Part shown: positions 11,511-24,200 of the stretch, piece after piece
Numbering within the stretch: position 1 is the first letter of the stretch
Layout of the letters: each line of letters starts with the position of its first letter
Assembly: GCF_004193775.1 (NCBI RefSeq)
Contig: NC_041019.1
Location: 11,766,204-11,830,203, forward strand
Reading direction: 5' to 3'
From: Glycine soja
Taxonomy: Eukaryota; Streptophyta; Magnoliopsida; Fabales; Fabaceae
DNA length: 64,000 nt
Notes under the pieces: generated by a model
The model's database searches: none
Told to the model about the DNA's origin: nothing
What the model saw: only the letters and a program-made list of their open reading frames with translations
Program-made: the position numbers and the translations under genes

Positions 11511-13107
11511 TGTGGAAGCAATGTCTTCCAAAATTATTTTAATGATGCCAAAGAATCAAGAGTCAAGCAAGTTTCAAGAATCAAGATCAAGATTCAAGAT
11601 TCAAGAATAATCAAGATCAATATTCAAGATTCAAGAATCAAGACTCAAGATTCAAGTAAAGAATCAAGACTCAAGATTCAAGAATCAAGAGAAGACTCAA
11701 TCAAGATAAGTATTAAAAGATTTTTTCAAAAACTATTGAATAACACAATTTTGTTCAAAAGAATTTTTCAAAAGAAAAATTTTACCAAAGTTTTTTACTC
11801 TCTGGTAATCGATTACCAGAAAGCAGTAATCAATTACCACTAGCCAACATTGTTTTCAAAACTGATTTACAAAGCTATAATCGATTACCATAATCATGTA
11901 ATCGATTACCAATGTTTTAAAATGTTAGATTTCAAATTTCAAGAGTCACAACTTGTGATAAAATATTTTCAAATCATTTCAAACTTATGTAATCGATTAC
12001 ACAATATTGGTAATCGATTACCAGTGACTTACTTTGAAAAATAAATTACCAAAAGTCACAATTCTTTAAATGACTAGTTTTTTTAAGATATTTTAAGAGT
12101 CACAACTTTTAAGTGACTAGTTTTCAAAAAGAGTCCCAACTTTTAAGTGACTATTTTTCACAAAAGTCACAACTCTTGAAGTGACTAATTTTGAAGAAAT
12201 TGTCAAGAGTCACAACTTTTAACTTGAGTCATCAAATGACTATAAATATGTGACCATGGCACGAATTTCAAAGAATGTATAACAGACTTCTTTCATTCAT
12301 TTCTCTTCATCTTTCAAAAAGTTTTTGTTCAATACTTTCTCTTTCAAGAAAAGTTCATTGACCAAAAACTTGTGCTATTCTTGTTCTTCATTCCCTTCTT
12401 CCTCTTGCCAAAAAGAATTCAAAGAACTAACCGTTTGCGAATTCTTTTGATTCTTTCCTTCTTCCTCTTGACAAAAGATTTCAAAGGACTAACCGCCTGA
12501 GATATCTTCTGTTTCTTGTCAAAAGATTCAAAGGACTAACCGCCTGAGATATCTTTTGTTTCCCCTTACAAAGATTCAAGGGACTAACCGCCTGAGAATT
12601 TTTTGTCTTAACACATTGGAGGGAACATCCTTTGTGGTACAAGTAGAGGGTACATCTACTTGGGTTGTAATACTGAGAACAAGAGAGGGTACATCTCTTG
12701 TGGATCAGTTCAAGTGGAGGGTACATCCACTTGGTTGTTCAAAGAGAACAAGGAAGGGTACATCCCTTGTGGATCTTTGTTTGTAAGGGATTTTACAAGG
12801 TTATTGGAAATCTCAAGAGCCCGTGGTTGCTTGGGGACTGGATGTAGGCACGGATTATTGCCGAACCAGTATAAATCTTGTGTTTGTTTTCTTCTTCCCT
12901 ACACTCTTTATCTTTCCGCTGTGTACCTTTTATTTTCGCTTTACTTTTGTCTAAGTTATTGTTTCTGTTCTTTACTTTCTCATAACTTAATAGTAAAGTG
13001 TAATTGAATCTAGTAACATTAGGAAGGATAATTTTTAATTAGTCAATACACGTTCATAATTAATTCAACCCCCCTTCTTAATTATTCCGAGACCACTTGA
13101 TCCAACA
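11511..13107 (-). mobile_element. 1.6 kb solo LTR (family with TAATCGATTA motifs), copy A
   Basis: Read on the minus strand it starts TGTTGGATCAAGTGG and ends TGCTTCCACA. It is flanked by GAGTC at 11506-11510 and 13108-13112, a perfect 5-bp target-site duplication. There is no internal coding region, so it is a solo LTR. Several palindromic TAATCGATTA motifs lie at 11800-12025. Short tandem repeats occur at 11540-11700 (CAAGATT), 12416-12600 (GGACTAACCGCCTGAGA) and 12617-12785 (GAGGGTACATC). It shares both ends and internal motifs with the plus-strand copy at 38909-40073. Confidence 0.93.
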
Positions 13108-13112
13108 GAGTC

Positions 13113-13795
13113 TTCCGGAGAAAACCACGGAAGTGCTCCAAAGTTTCACTTAGGGACTCATTAGGGAACTGATGGAATGAAGAAATTGCTGCTTTTCCTT
13201 CAGTTGTCTTTGATTCAAGGAAATATTTCTTTAGAAATTTCTCCACCACTTCTTCCCAAGTCTTCAAACTATTTCCTTTGAATGATTGCAGCCACCTCTT
13301 GGCCTCACCAACTAGAGAGAATGAAAATAGATTCAGTCTGATAGCATCTTTCGACACTCCTGCTATCTTAACAGTGTTGCATATCTCAATATATGTTGCT
13401 AGGTGAGCATATGGGTCTTCATTTGGCAAGCCATGGAAAAGATTTCCTTGAATAAGGTGAATTAAGGAATGTGGATATGAGATATTTGTAGCTTGAACTT
13501 CTGGTTGCGCTATACTGGTGAAAAACTACGGCATAATGGACCTGGAATGATCTTCAAGAGTCACCCTCAGTGGTTGATCGTCTGCAATTGTGTTGGCTTC
13601 AGATGCACCAACTTCGGTTTCTCTCAAATCAGCGGGAAATGATGAAGAAGATTCAGACGATAGAATTCTCTCGCCACTAAGGTCAGTTGTCCCCTGTAGA
13701 TCTCTTTTTTTCTTTGTTGTGTTGTTTCTTCTACAAGTTGCTTCAATCTCCAAATCCAATGGAGTTAAGTCCCCTGCTGGAGTTTTACCTCGCAT
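13113..13795 (-). pseudogene. gag N-terminal part of the Calypso-like element
   Basis: The start at 13795 (MRGKTP) lies about 140 bases downstream of the primer site. A stop near 13528 breaks the frame. The next open part (13429-13113) encodes the retrotransposon Gag core with a conserved RWLQSF / WEEVVEKFLKKYF pattern. The frame runs directly into the solo LTR and resumes at 11505. Confidence 0.9.
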
Positions 13796-13936
13796 ACAAG
13801 AAGCAAGCTACTACAGAACAGTTAACCAAGACAAGAGATTAAATTAAATTGAAAATAGTTAATAATATAAAAATAATTAATGAATAAAGAATAAATGTTT
13901 CCAAACTGTATTATACAATCCAAGTAAAAAGAAATT

Positions 13937-13953
13937 CCCCAGCAACGGCGCCA
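13937..13953 (-). promoter_or_regulatory. Primer binding site, tRNA-Asp type
   Basis: On the minus strand the sequence is TGGCGCCGTTGCTGGGG, matching the complement of the plant tRNA-Asp 3' end with one mismatch. It lies six bases from the LTR boundary. A tRNA-Asp primer is typical of Athila/Calypso elements. Confidence 0.9.
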
Positions 13954-13959
13954 AAAACT

Positions 13960-15289
13960 TGTTAACTTACTGGTAAGTATACCAATTTGTACAAGTAGTA
14001 ATTAAAATGGTAAGTCTGAGTATCGTGTTCATAGGGAATTTGTTTTACTTAGATGTCGTATATTCAGTGTGTAAACATTTTCAACTTTAGTAATAAAAAT
14101 AGAGAAACTCATTCATGCATATGGTTCGTTTTCTTTAATTAATTCTTCTAAACTTAAACAAATGACAAAATAAATGTAAAACTGTAGAACAGAATAAATA
14201 TCAGAATAAAAGCGTTGGGGAGTATTCTACTAAACTTTCTTTTGCCATACTAAAAGGTTTTTCTCTATTTGATATTACTCTAATGTTCTTGCACCATCAA
14301 TTTACTCAGACCATGATTCCTTATATGAAAGAGCCTAACTCTCTTAGTTTTTGTTCTTGATTCCTCAACAAAGTCATTCTAAGGGAGTTGAACTACGCAT
14401 AAGATACAATATATACTAGATTACTGCACTCTATCCCTAGATATACAAACCTCTAGCTGCTCTACCAAGTTCTAAGGATTCTAAGCATTTTCCAACACTC
14501 AAAACCTAACCAAGCATACAAATGGATGATCAAGCCACAAGTACGTAAAATAAACATAGATAGAAGCAGAGAACACTAGAAATAATATTAAATAGATAGT
14601 TAGAAGTTTTACATTAAGAGTGCTCAGTAGAAAAACTCCCTAACAATGAAGTTTTTAGCCCTCCATTAGCAAGGAGGGCTTAATACAAAGAGGAAATGAT
14701 ATTTAAATGAAAGAAAATGGTGAAAGTATGAAGAAAATGTCTTCTCTTTAGCCTTGGTGCCCTCTTCCTTCTGTCTCACGTAGTCTGCCTCTTCACCTCC
14801 CTCTATTCTCAGTGTTTTTAAAGGCTTTTGGGCTTCTCAACTTACGAAGGCGCACTCAGCGAGCATGTCTAACTAAGCGAGAGTAAGTGGCTATGCGCTA
14901 AGCGGGCTTGGACGCGCTAAGCACGAGAAAAGACAACGTCATTGCTGGGCAGGCTGACTGTGGACTAAGTGTGTTGCTCTCTGGCTCAACATTCTCTAGG
15001 GTTTTGTTCTGGCTTAGCGGGAAGGCTTCCTCGCTAAGCATATGAGCCTTGCGTAGCCAATCTGGCTTGCTGAGCGAGCCTTTCAGTAGCATTTCAACAT
15101 CTTCTCTTCTTTTAGCCTAAAAACCCAATTAAATCTAACATTAGCCAACAAAAATGGAGTTTCCACTATATAAATTAACACAAGAATACATTATTTATAA
15201 ATTTCGCAAAAGAAACCATAAATTAGAGGTACATTGCTACTCTTTCTCTTATTTTTAATGCAATTAAAGTTCATGAATAACAATTAACA
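13960..15289 (-). repeat. 5' LTR of the Calypso-like element
   Basis: On the plus strand the segment begins TGTTAA and ends TTAACA, a perfect 6-bp terminal inversion, and is about 1330 bp long. It lies next to the tRNA-Asp primer site. Part of it (14772-14870) recurs at the left window edge. It includes several GCTTAGCGAG-like motifs. The hAT reading to its right persists to within about 20 bases of 15289, which supports the boundary. Confidence 0.8.
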
Positions 15290-15299
15290 ATTCTTAAAA

Positions 15300-16243
15300 C
15301 ATATTATTTTTCATTTTTCAAGCCATGTTTCACAATCAAGCACAAAAATATGTGCACAACACTACATATGGATATAATCCCCCTTCAAAAGTGCATTTTA
15401 TCGAAACATGAACCTCTTTTTTAAGTGTTGAATCCTAGGGTCATTAGATGAAGCGTTTTCCATAGTTACACTAAAGACCTAATTCAACTCTCATTCATTC
15501 AAGAATATTGTAACATTTTATGCCATATTCTCTCCAGAATGTCTTGTGATTTGACGAAAACTCAAAATTTTCTTTTGTAACTTCCAATTGTTATCAATGA
15601 AGTGAGTAGTCAAACTCATGTAAGTGAAGTTCTGGATTGATGACCATTTTGGATTGTGGTAAGACAAACCCTCCCACAGTTCTTGGGAAGAAATTTCTTC
15701 AACTTTTCTTTCTAATAATCAAAGAGTATAAAAATGTCATGTGTTAATGTAGCATGTGATTGGGACACTAAATTGTGGTTGCAAGACAAATATAAATTTA
15801 ATGAATGCTTCATTCTCCACACTCCGAAATGGCATCTTAACAATCACAAACATCTTCACAAGTTCCTTTCGGTACAACTCTTGGTCAAATTTAAAACAAC
15901 TTGGTGAAGAGCAAACACCACCACCCCCTTGCCCCTCTATAATTTGTAAGGAGGAAGCATTTGATCTTTGCACCTTTTGTCCTTTATTTGGATTATCAAG
16001 GCATCTTAATAAATGATTCTTCATAGCAATTGGTCCACCCTTAAACTTAACTAGTGTACCACAATAATTGCATGCAGCCTTATAATCTTCATTGGAATCT
16101 TCTTTAAAATTGTCCCACACTACTGATCAAGTTTTACACTTTGGTGATGCTTTTGAACGATGTGGTAATGGAGCTTTAGTGGTAGAGGCATATGAGGTAT
16201 TAGTAATTGAATATCCTGTTGTCTTCGGTAATGAAGAATCCAT
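15300..16243 (-). pseudogene. hAT-family transposase pseudogene, N-terminal half
   Basis: The reading starts at an ATG at 16243. It has an in-frame TGA at codon 39 (16129-16127) and then a BED zinc finger (16120-16010) with the Cys-x2-Cys and His-x4-Cys ligands visible (CNYCG ... HLLRC). The helical region typical of plant hAT proteins follows, with PFRSVENEAFIKF (about 15860-15810). Several stops and frame changes come after, then a readable stretch with SSNDPRIQHLKKR and CCAHI near 15440-15350, the start of the RNase H-like transposase domain. Similarity ends close to the Calypso LTR at 15289, so the rest may lie on the other side of that insertion, outside the window. Confidence 0.8.
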
Positions 16244-17084
16244 CTGATTTCAACTATAAGAAAAACAAGGATAAAGATAGAGAGAAACCAATCATAGCAA
16301 ACTATGCTTTTCTAAATTCCACAACATCTATCACTAACTAAAAGTGAAGTTTATACTTGACAACATAGTAAGCTTGCATGTCATTGTTTAAATCAAACTC
16401 AAAGACTAATCCTAGTAATATTGAACAACAAAAGAGTCTTCTACACAAAGACCAAAATAGGTCAAGGAAAAACCATTACACTAGGAAAAAGAATAAAGAA
16501 CAAGTTAAAAGAAATAATTAGGCAAATGGTATACGCATAGGTATAAAAAATTCACACACCACACACAACAATATCTAAAACATTAGGAAAAATCATGCTT
16601 TAGCCACAAGCCTTGAATCTAATATATATTATAGATAAATATATATTTTACCATTTAACTAGCAATATATTGATTTAAATGACAAACTGATATATGATAA
16701 ATCTCCAAAGAAATAAATTCCTAGTTTTCCATGCTTGTCCAAAAGTGTCAATAGTAATTGGTCCAATGACTAAGGTACATAAACAACAAACTTATAACTA
16801 AGCAACCAATGACTAGCCAAGTAAACATCTAATCTAAAAAAGAAACAATTAAAATCCATAGAGTAATATAACCAAAGTTTATAGGACAAATACATTGTAT
16901 CTCTACCATTATGATAAGCATCGGAGATCAGAAATAAGTCATTGAATTCAACTACAGGTAATAGCAATATAATATAGCAATAGCATATATAGTATTATTA
17001 ATGACTCATTATTAAATACAATAACAATAGCATATATAGTATTATTAGTAAATAATAAAAAAGAAATAGAAATGGATGGAGCTT

Positions 17085-17316
17085 GAAGAACACAAGTAGA
17101 GAGCAACAACACAACCATGGAAGTCTCATTAGGCTCAAACCCACAACCCCACATCCTAAAAAAATACTCAATCCCATCACCTAATGAAAGACTCTCAACA
17201 CAAGCAGTCATAACCGAGTTCTAAGAAACAATAGTTCTTTCAGGCATTTCATAGAACACCTTCCTTGCATCCATAATCTTCTTACAATACCCGTAAAAAT
17301 GAATCAAATTATTAAC
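17085..17316 (-). pseudogene. PPR protein gene fragment
   Basis: The minus strand reads through about 75 codons with the pentatricopeptide pattern: a VNNLIHFYG-like helix, then MDARKVFYEMPERTIVS, a stop in place of the expected Trp, NSVMTACVES, and GFEPNETSMVVLLLSTC. This spans about two PPR units. No flanking repeats continue it, so it is an isolated remnant. Confidence 0.75.
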
Positions 17317-17319
17317 CCA

Positions 17320-20300
17320 TAATATGAGTGGGTGTTTGTATAAGCACAATGATTCAATTAAAATCAAATAATCCATAAATTGATTTGGAATTTAGGATCT
17401 TACCTCCGTGAAAGTGAAAATTGAAACTTGAGCCAGAGTTTTATGAGTATTAAGAAATATACAATAACCCAAATATTAACAAGATGTTTAGTTAAAGGAG
17501 AGGAGAATTAGGAATATGGCCAAGCTTTACGAGTAACACATTACCTTTTAAGTATAATTGCCACAACATGCACATTCTGTCTTAGCATGAATTATTGAAG
17601 TATGATAATAAAGTTAGGAGGATTTGAAAATTATTATGGTCCAAAAATTGAGTCAATGACTTACCAAAAGTTAGCAAAAAGGGCCACCGAGTCAAAACTA
17701 AGCACAGGACAAGCTAAGTTCCAAAACTTACCACGAGGTCAAAACTTGTCACACACTTTCATATCATTCATTTTCAAAACCAGTTGATTTGACAAATGAG
17801 TTGATACATACTCTTTAGCAGACTTTGACTTCCATGTCCAAAATCACAAAGTCAAACGGAAACAAAAAATTAAACAAATGACTTATCAAAACTAAGTAAA
17901 AGATAAATAAGAAACAAACCAAGTTCGAAGACTTAACACAAAACCAAAACTTGGCACTAATATGTTGTATGCTTTCCTTCTCTTTTAGTGACATTTCTAC
18001 ATTTCTTTGTCTACACTTCTTTTTACACATATATTTTTTACTCATATTGGTTATTTATCCATGGTTGTTCTAAAGTAAGAATATTTTAATGAATAGTTAT
18101 AAAATAGGTGTGAAAATGTGAAGAAAGAGAGATTGAAAGCTTCAATTTTTCATGGAGAAATTACGTCATACCACTCTAACGTTTTGTCCGAATTTACATG
18201 CCATCTAGATTGGGGTTGTAATATAGAATTGGAAACAGTGTTCCTTTGGGTCTTTGGATAGTTTTTTTTTTTTTTTTTCTAGCTTCAATTTTCTTCGTTA
18301 AATTCCGTAAAATTTTGAATCTACCGCATTATAATCATAGTCAATCTCATGGTTTCTACCCTTTAACATTCAAGATGACCTCTCTTTTTCTGTGTTACGG
18401 GTTTGATGGTGGGAATAATAATAATAAATGATTTTTAAAATAAATTTAAGGGTTATAAAAAGAAAAAAAAATGTAAAAAGTGATGTGTTTAAAAAAGAAA
18501 ATAAAGACACAGAGAAGTGTAAAATAAATATATAATTCAAATGTGAAAAAAATCTTGCATGAGTTTTTTTTTTTGAAAGACATTAATTATCATTCTCTAC
18601 CGTCAAATTTTGTATGCTACTTATTCGGTTGGCTTATAGTCAGGATTTGTTCCATAACATATTTCAGTTCATTTTTATTTTTTATTAATTAAAAAATTTA
18701 TTTAATTATTTGATAAATAAGTTTTTTTTAATAATTTCTAATATTTTTTAAAATGTTATTTAAAGTAATATTTTTTAAAATATTAGCTTTTAACTTCTAA
18801 CTTTTTATATTTTTATTTTATTTTCATTTTATGTTTGATATATTTATTTAATTTCTTAATTATCCTTTTTGAACGAATCATGATTTTATTTTATTTTTCT
18901 ATTTTACACTTTTAAAATATTTTAACAGTTAGTTTTATCAAATATTTATAATTTAATAAATTAATTTTTCAACTTTGAGCTGTCCACTTTTAACTACAAA
19001 TTAACTTTTTAACTTTTAATTAATTTTTGAACTAATTTTATCGTAGAGTCTCAATTCATACAGTCCAACAAATTATAACAACAAAAGTGTATTTTATGTT
19101 GTTTTCATTATTGGACACTGTTGTCGGAATAAATTTACTTCTACTGCTATGAGAGAAAAATAGTTTTGAAATTGTAGACAACAAATTTATTAACGAATAA
19201 TGACCCTCAAATAAATTTTTCAGTAGACAAATAAATGTAGTACTAGTGAATTTATAGATTAATATCATATTTAATTAATACTTGAATATAAATGATGTTG
19301 ATATAAAATATTGATTTTTTACACACTTTGTTCCTAATGATCGTTTCGCTTTATTTAAAAAATGAATGTAGTACTAGTGAATTTATTGATCAATTAATAA
19401 GATATTTAATATTTGAATATACATGATGTTGATGTTAAATAATGCCAATTACCTTTACACGCTTTTTTCCACAATCACTTCAAACTTAGAAAAATTACGG
19501 CAAGTGTTTTAGGACACTGTTTAAGAAATTAAATGTAAAAAAATGTAAAAAAAAATTAACTACATTCTTACCATGATTTCCAATAAAACATTTCTATTAA
19601 TTGATCTATAAAATTAACCATTATTTCTAGTTGGGATATGGTGATGATCATGCATGTTGATGCTTGCTTCAACATTACATAAAAAAAAAATCTCATGTGT
19701 CATAGGCATGACTCTTACACTTTTATGTGTTCTACTTTCCTTTCCATCACAAGTTCCAAATGAATTTGAATTTAATCAACTTATGGTATTATCAACGGGG
19801 GTTTAAACCCCAAAAGAACAGTGAAACATTAATATTATATATTGTCAAAAATTCATTCTTAAGATTTTTTATTTTTTTATTTTTTTTGCATAACATGATT
19901 TCTAACCTACTATCATCAGGGGTCTTAAAGATCAGTTACCAGTGCCGATGGAGCTACTTGGCTCACATATCAGGTATTTACATAAAAGTCCTTACATGCA
20001 CTGTCGCTGTAACACTTTGTTTATTTTAACTCTGCCATCAAAATCAAAATGCAGAAAAGGGAAAAGGAAGAAAAGATTCAAACTGGCTTTCCCATTCCCA
20101 TAAAGACTAGCTAAGTATAAGGAGAAGAAGTGAAGATTATGATCAGACATCACGTAGGAACCCTTCTTAGTTAAAATTGTAATAACTCGAGAGAGGGTCA
20201 AGAGTCATTGGAAATTCTCAGGTTTCAATTTTCAACTATTCAAAATAATAATTTAAAGAGATGCAGGGGTCAGTTAAAGGAAAAAATCTTCTAGATATAA

Positions 20301-20860
20301 ATATCTATATATAGATTATGTTTGGATAATTTTTTTTAATAGTAAGTTTTTATAGAAGACGAATATAAAAAAATAAAATTAAACTTCTAATTAAATTTAA
20401 ATCAACTTACACATGCATACACTTGATTTTTATAAATCAATTTTAATTTATGAAAATAGTTTGATTCATTTAACTTTTTATTTACTTTTGCTATAAGTGT
20501 AAACAAGGCCATATTCGAAGTAAAAGGCTCAAAAATTCAAAATCCATGAAGCAAAATGGTTTCTTGTTTTCTTTTTTCATGCGTTAAAAATTTGAAAGCT
20601 TCGGAATTTTGCGTGCAAACTTTTATGTGCTTGTCCTTCTCATTGAAATTGAATCAAACCCCACACTAACAAATTAAAGTCACTTTCGAAAAGACCTTTG
20701 ATTATCTCCCTCTCCTTTTCCCCATACATGAAGAAATGGATGGTTTATGGAGCATGAAAGGTGAACCTCTAGTCCCTCTCTCTCTCTCATGTTTTAATTC
20801 TCCAACACGAGAGGTTAAATTTTAGAGTGAGTTGGGTAATTGTTGGAGGGTCTATTTTTC
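17320..20860. other. Intergenic, AT-rich, no gene recognised
   Basis: Short open frames only, none with recognisable domains. Very AT-rich from about 18660 to 19050. A degenerate duplication (19234-19480) is the only clear structure. The right end grades into the MADS gene promoter. Confidence 0.7.
19234..19480. repeat. Degenerate 131-bp tandem duplication
   Basis: AATGTAGTACTAGTGAATTTAT begins at 19234 and again at 19365. The following roughly 100 bases (through ATGATGTTGAT and TTTACAC) match with numerous changes. Confidence 0.7.
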
Positions 20861-20968
20861 AGTCCATAAATACCTGTCTGCTAGGCCAACCCACTTCCAT
20901 ATTTTGCATCCTTTGTACCTGAGTTCAAGGTTAACACCAAACAACACATATAGTGCAGATTCATAAGG
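20860..20968 (+). promoter_or_regulatory. Likely core promoter and non-coding first exon of the MADS gene
   Basis: A TATA-like CCATAAATACC lies near 20862. A plausible 5' UTR exon ends at AAG/GTATAG (20968/20969). An intron to TTATAG/CTTTCAACC (21230/21231) would bring a 9-base leader next to the ATG at 21240. A 5' UTR intron just before the start is common in AGAMOUS-clade genes. There is no transcript evidence, so the start site is a guess. Confidence 0.5.
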
Positions 20969-21230
20969 TATAGACTTTGTTAATTTGCACCCTCTTACCC
21001 TAAATCTTGTGTCTATTGTATTTTATCTCTTTTCATATGGTTAGTGACCAGCTTATAGCATGCCAAAATACAGATCACACCAAACCATTAGGCACATACA
21101 TAAGTATTCACATCTTTTGTTTTTGTTTTCTTTCCCTTTCTCTTGAGTTTATTTGGTTTGATTTGTTTTTTTTTTCCTTTTAATTATTGAATAAGGGCAC
21201 TCACTAATTATTTGGTATAAATACTTATAG
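20969..21230 (+). other. 5' UTR intron of the MADS gene (predicted)
   Basis: A GT at 20969 and an AG at 21229-21230 fit plant splice consensus, with a T-rich run before the acceptor. Predicted only from sequence and family gene structure. Confidence 0.5.
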
Positions 21231-21239
21231 CTTTCAACC

Positions 21240-24200
21240 ATGGAGGATCCAAATCAAGCTCAAGAAGGGTCTTCTCAGAAGAAAATGGGAAGAGGGAAGA
21301 TTGAAATCAAACGGATCGAGAACACCACCAATAGGCAAGTCACCTTCTGCAAGCGCCGCAACGGTTTGCTGAAGAAAGCTTATGAATTATCAGTTCTGTG
21401 TGATGCGGAAGTTGCCCTTGTTGTCTTCTCAACCCGTGGCCGTTTGTATGAGTATGCCAACAACAGGTTTTACCAACACACAAACCCTTCTTTAAATTTT
21501 TCTAACCCCCAAATCTTGAAGGTTCTTGATAATTAGTTTCTCCTTGATTTTTTGTTTATAAATTATTGGCAAATGCTTGTTAATACTCTTAAAATGTGTC
21601 CAACTTGTTATAATAACTATATATTGTGTATTGGAAATCTTGGTTTAATTTCTAACGAGGTTAAGATATGACCAGGTCTGATTTTTCTGTTCAAGGTGAC
21701 AATTTCATTTCTTTCCAAACTTTATAATTTTGTCCCTTTTGGTTGTTTATTATTATTGATTTTACTTTCCTTTATGACCTTTGTAGTATATATATATATA
21801 TATCGTTTATCTCACACACCTTACTCAATTTTATTTTTGTTACCCAACTGTTTGTTTGAAAGGTTGGAGATCTGTGTGGTGAGAGATAGAAATAGGTGTC
21901 AAGGTGATACTAGGAGTAGCACTTAATAGATGAAGAAGAGGAACAGCTTTGAATAGGGTTACAAAGATTTGAAAGTCAGAGATCTTAGCTTGTTTGTGTA
22001 TATTCTCCCATGCTCTTAAGCTTTTTACAGTCCTTTTCCTTTCTCTCTCTCTTTCCCTCAATATGTCAACCACAAAACCTACAAAAGTCTGCCACATAAA
22101 GCTGTCATGCACTCATTGATCATCTTCTCTTCTCTTCTCTTCCATGATCATCACTTTTTCTTGATACTCCTAATTAAATTGTCAGCTGATAAAAATTCCA
22201 AGTTATCTAGGGTTTCAGATTTTTCGTTAGATACACACCCAAATCTGTTTATGTCCAAGACTTTAGTGCAGTCAAATCGGGAATATATAAATATAATATA
22301 TCTACCAATTTAGTAGCCCCAATTTGAAAAAGGAAATAATAAAAAAAATATCTTGAATTCATCACTTTACAAGGTAGTAATGAACATATCAAAATCCAAA
22401 ATTAGGGTTTCTGGGGTCAAAGATTTCAGATTCCTCTTATAGTTGAAACAGGGTTTTCTCATCATTCTGTCGTAAATTAAATTGTTTGTAGATGTTCATG
22501 AAAGTCTAAAATTCGTTCCCCACTTTTCATAAATTTTGTCCTTACACTATAGTGAAGGAAAACATGCTGCAGTTAGGGTTTCCCAGCCCGTGTGGTATTA
22601 TCAGTGTCAATAACTCTATGCTTCCACAAGAAATTTCTGGCAGAGGTGTTTTTGAAACATTCATGGAATTAGGTGCATGGTTACTTTTTCTATAAGAATA
22701 TCTGCAGGAGTAAAGTTTTGGAGAGAGTAGGAAAGAGGAAGAAAATTTTTTTGTTTCTAATAAATATTTTTATTTAATAATTTTGAAATAAAAACAAAAT
22801 GATAAATTAATATAAAATTAATTTCATAATCTTCTGTTTATTTTTATAAATATTATATAATTACTCTTAATTTTAATTTTTTTTTCCCGCTCTTTCTTTT
22901 TCCCTTCAAAGTCCCATCCCCAAACATGTATATTCTAGATGCCTTAGGTTAATTAACTTAAGCTAGACGAAAGCCTCTGTACGTGGATATTTGAACAGAC
23001 TCAAGTCATATTTTATGAATAAATTATAAATGAAGATAATATTATTCTATTAGGTAAAACTACATGCTAATTTCTTTTTTATTTATTTTTTGTTGAAATA
23101 TAATACAAGTCTATTTTCCTAACAAAGAAGGATTACAAAAATAAGATTCACTGGTCACGTGAAGTATTATTTCTTAGTTCTTCACTAAGGACAACAGAGC
23201 ATAGTTAGTGGCATTTATTCTTCTGCAGGTCCTTCAGTTCATTTTTTTATATATAATTTTAAGTTAATTTTCTTTCCCATTTCTTTGAATTTCTTTTAAA
23301 AAAATAGTATCCAAAAGAAGTTATATATTATGGTGTTGTGATCTTATTCTCCCTGGATCGTTTGTTTTTTTACCCAGAGTTGCTAAAAGTAACAGCATGA
23401 TATCAGATTCTATGAACGGCTAAAAGCAAAGCACCCCTCTCTCTTTCATCTTTTTTAATTTCTTTCATCTTTGAGGAAATAAAGCTTGTACACCCTTGAC
23501 GTCAATTTTCTACCTACTCTCGTCAATTATGTGTTGGAAATTTCAATAAAAAAGGGAAAGTTACATTTACATTATGGCCAGATGATCATAGGTTAATTGG
23601 CTTCTTCGTACTCATTGCATTAACTATTTGTATTCGAAGTTTGAACTTTAAGTAATTCAGAGAGAAATTGAGAGAGAGATTTTATATACATTCTTTAGAA
23701 TATTTTAAAGAATATGAGAGTTTGTATAAAACAAATTCAGCTTCTGCGGGTTTGTGTCCTTAGAAATATTAGTGACAAAGAAAGGTGTAAGAAGAGAGAA
23801 AAAAAACAGAGTACGGTCCAATGAGAAGTTCTGAGTTGATGACATTCATTTCTTTGGTTTCCAAAGTTCACTGACAAAGAAACTAGAACTACACGAGCAA
23901 TTTGCAAAGGGTTTTAATTTTAAGGGAATCTAGGTGTAAGAAATAAAGATATAATAAGGGAATCTAGGTTATTACACCATGTGTAATGAGGCAGTGGTGA
24001 CACGTTTTCTGAACTTAGGAAGTGTTATTATATTTGAGCCAATGACACTGTTGGATCATGTGCCAGCTTGGCAGGGACAGCCAACCAGGGCCTCGACAAT
24101 ATTAAGGTTGAGATATATCAGTTTTTTTTTTAATCAGCAAATATAATATCAGTAAGTTTTTGAGAGATAAATAATTATGTTACTCAAAATTATAACAATT

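Larger units (their letters stand above)
1..15289 (-). mobile_element. Degenerate Calypso/Athila-like Ty3 retrotransposon, cut by the window edge
   Basis: Read on the minus strand, the order is 5' LTR (15289-13960), a primer site matching tRNA-Asp (13953-13937), gag (13795 onward), protease, RT, RNase H and integrase (7438-3661), and a third ORF after pol (1638-383). A 100-bp piece matching the LTR sits at the left edge. This order, the DLGA protease motif and the tRNA-Asp primer site are those of the Athila/Calypso lineage of legumes. The coding region carries many stops and frameshifts, so the element is dead. It is split by two solo LTRs, each flanked by a perfect 5-bp duplication. The outer 3' end lies outside the window, so its own target-site duplication cannot be tested. 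Confidence 0.9.

Noticed and set aside
21696..21926. Alternative exon in the MADS intron
   Set aside because: The open frame follows the intron's T-rich DNA, has no family similarity and is not needed for a continuous reading frame.
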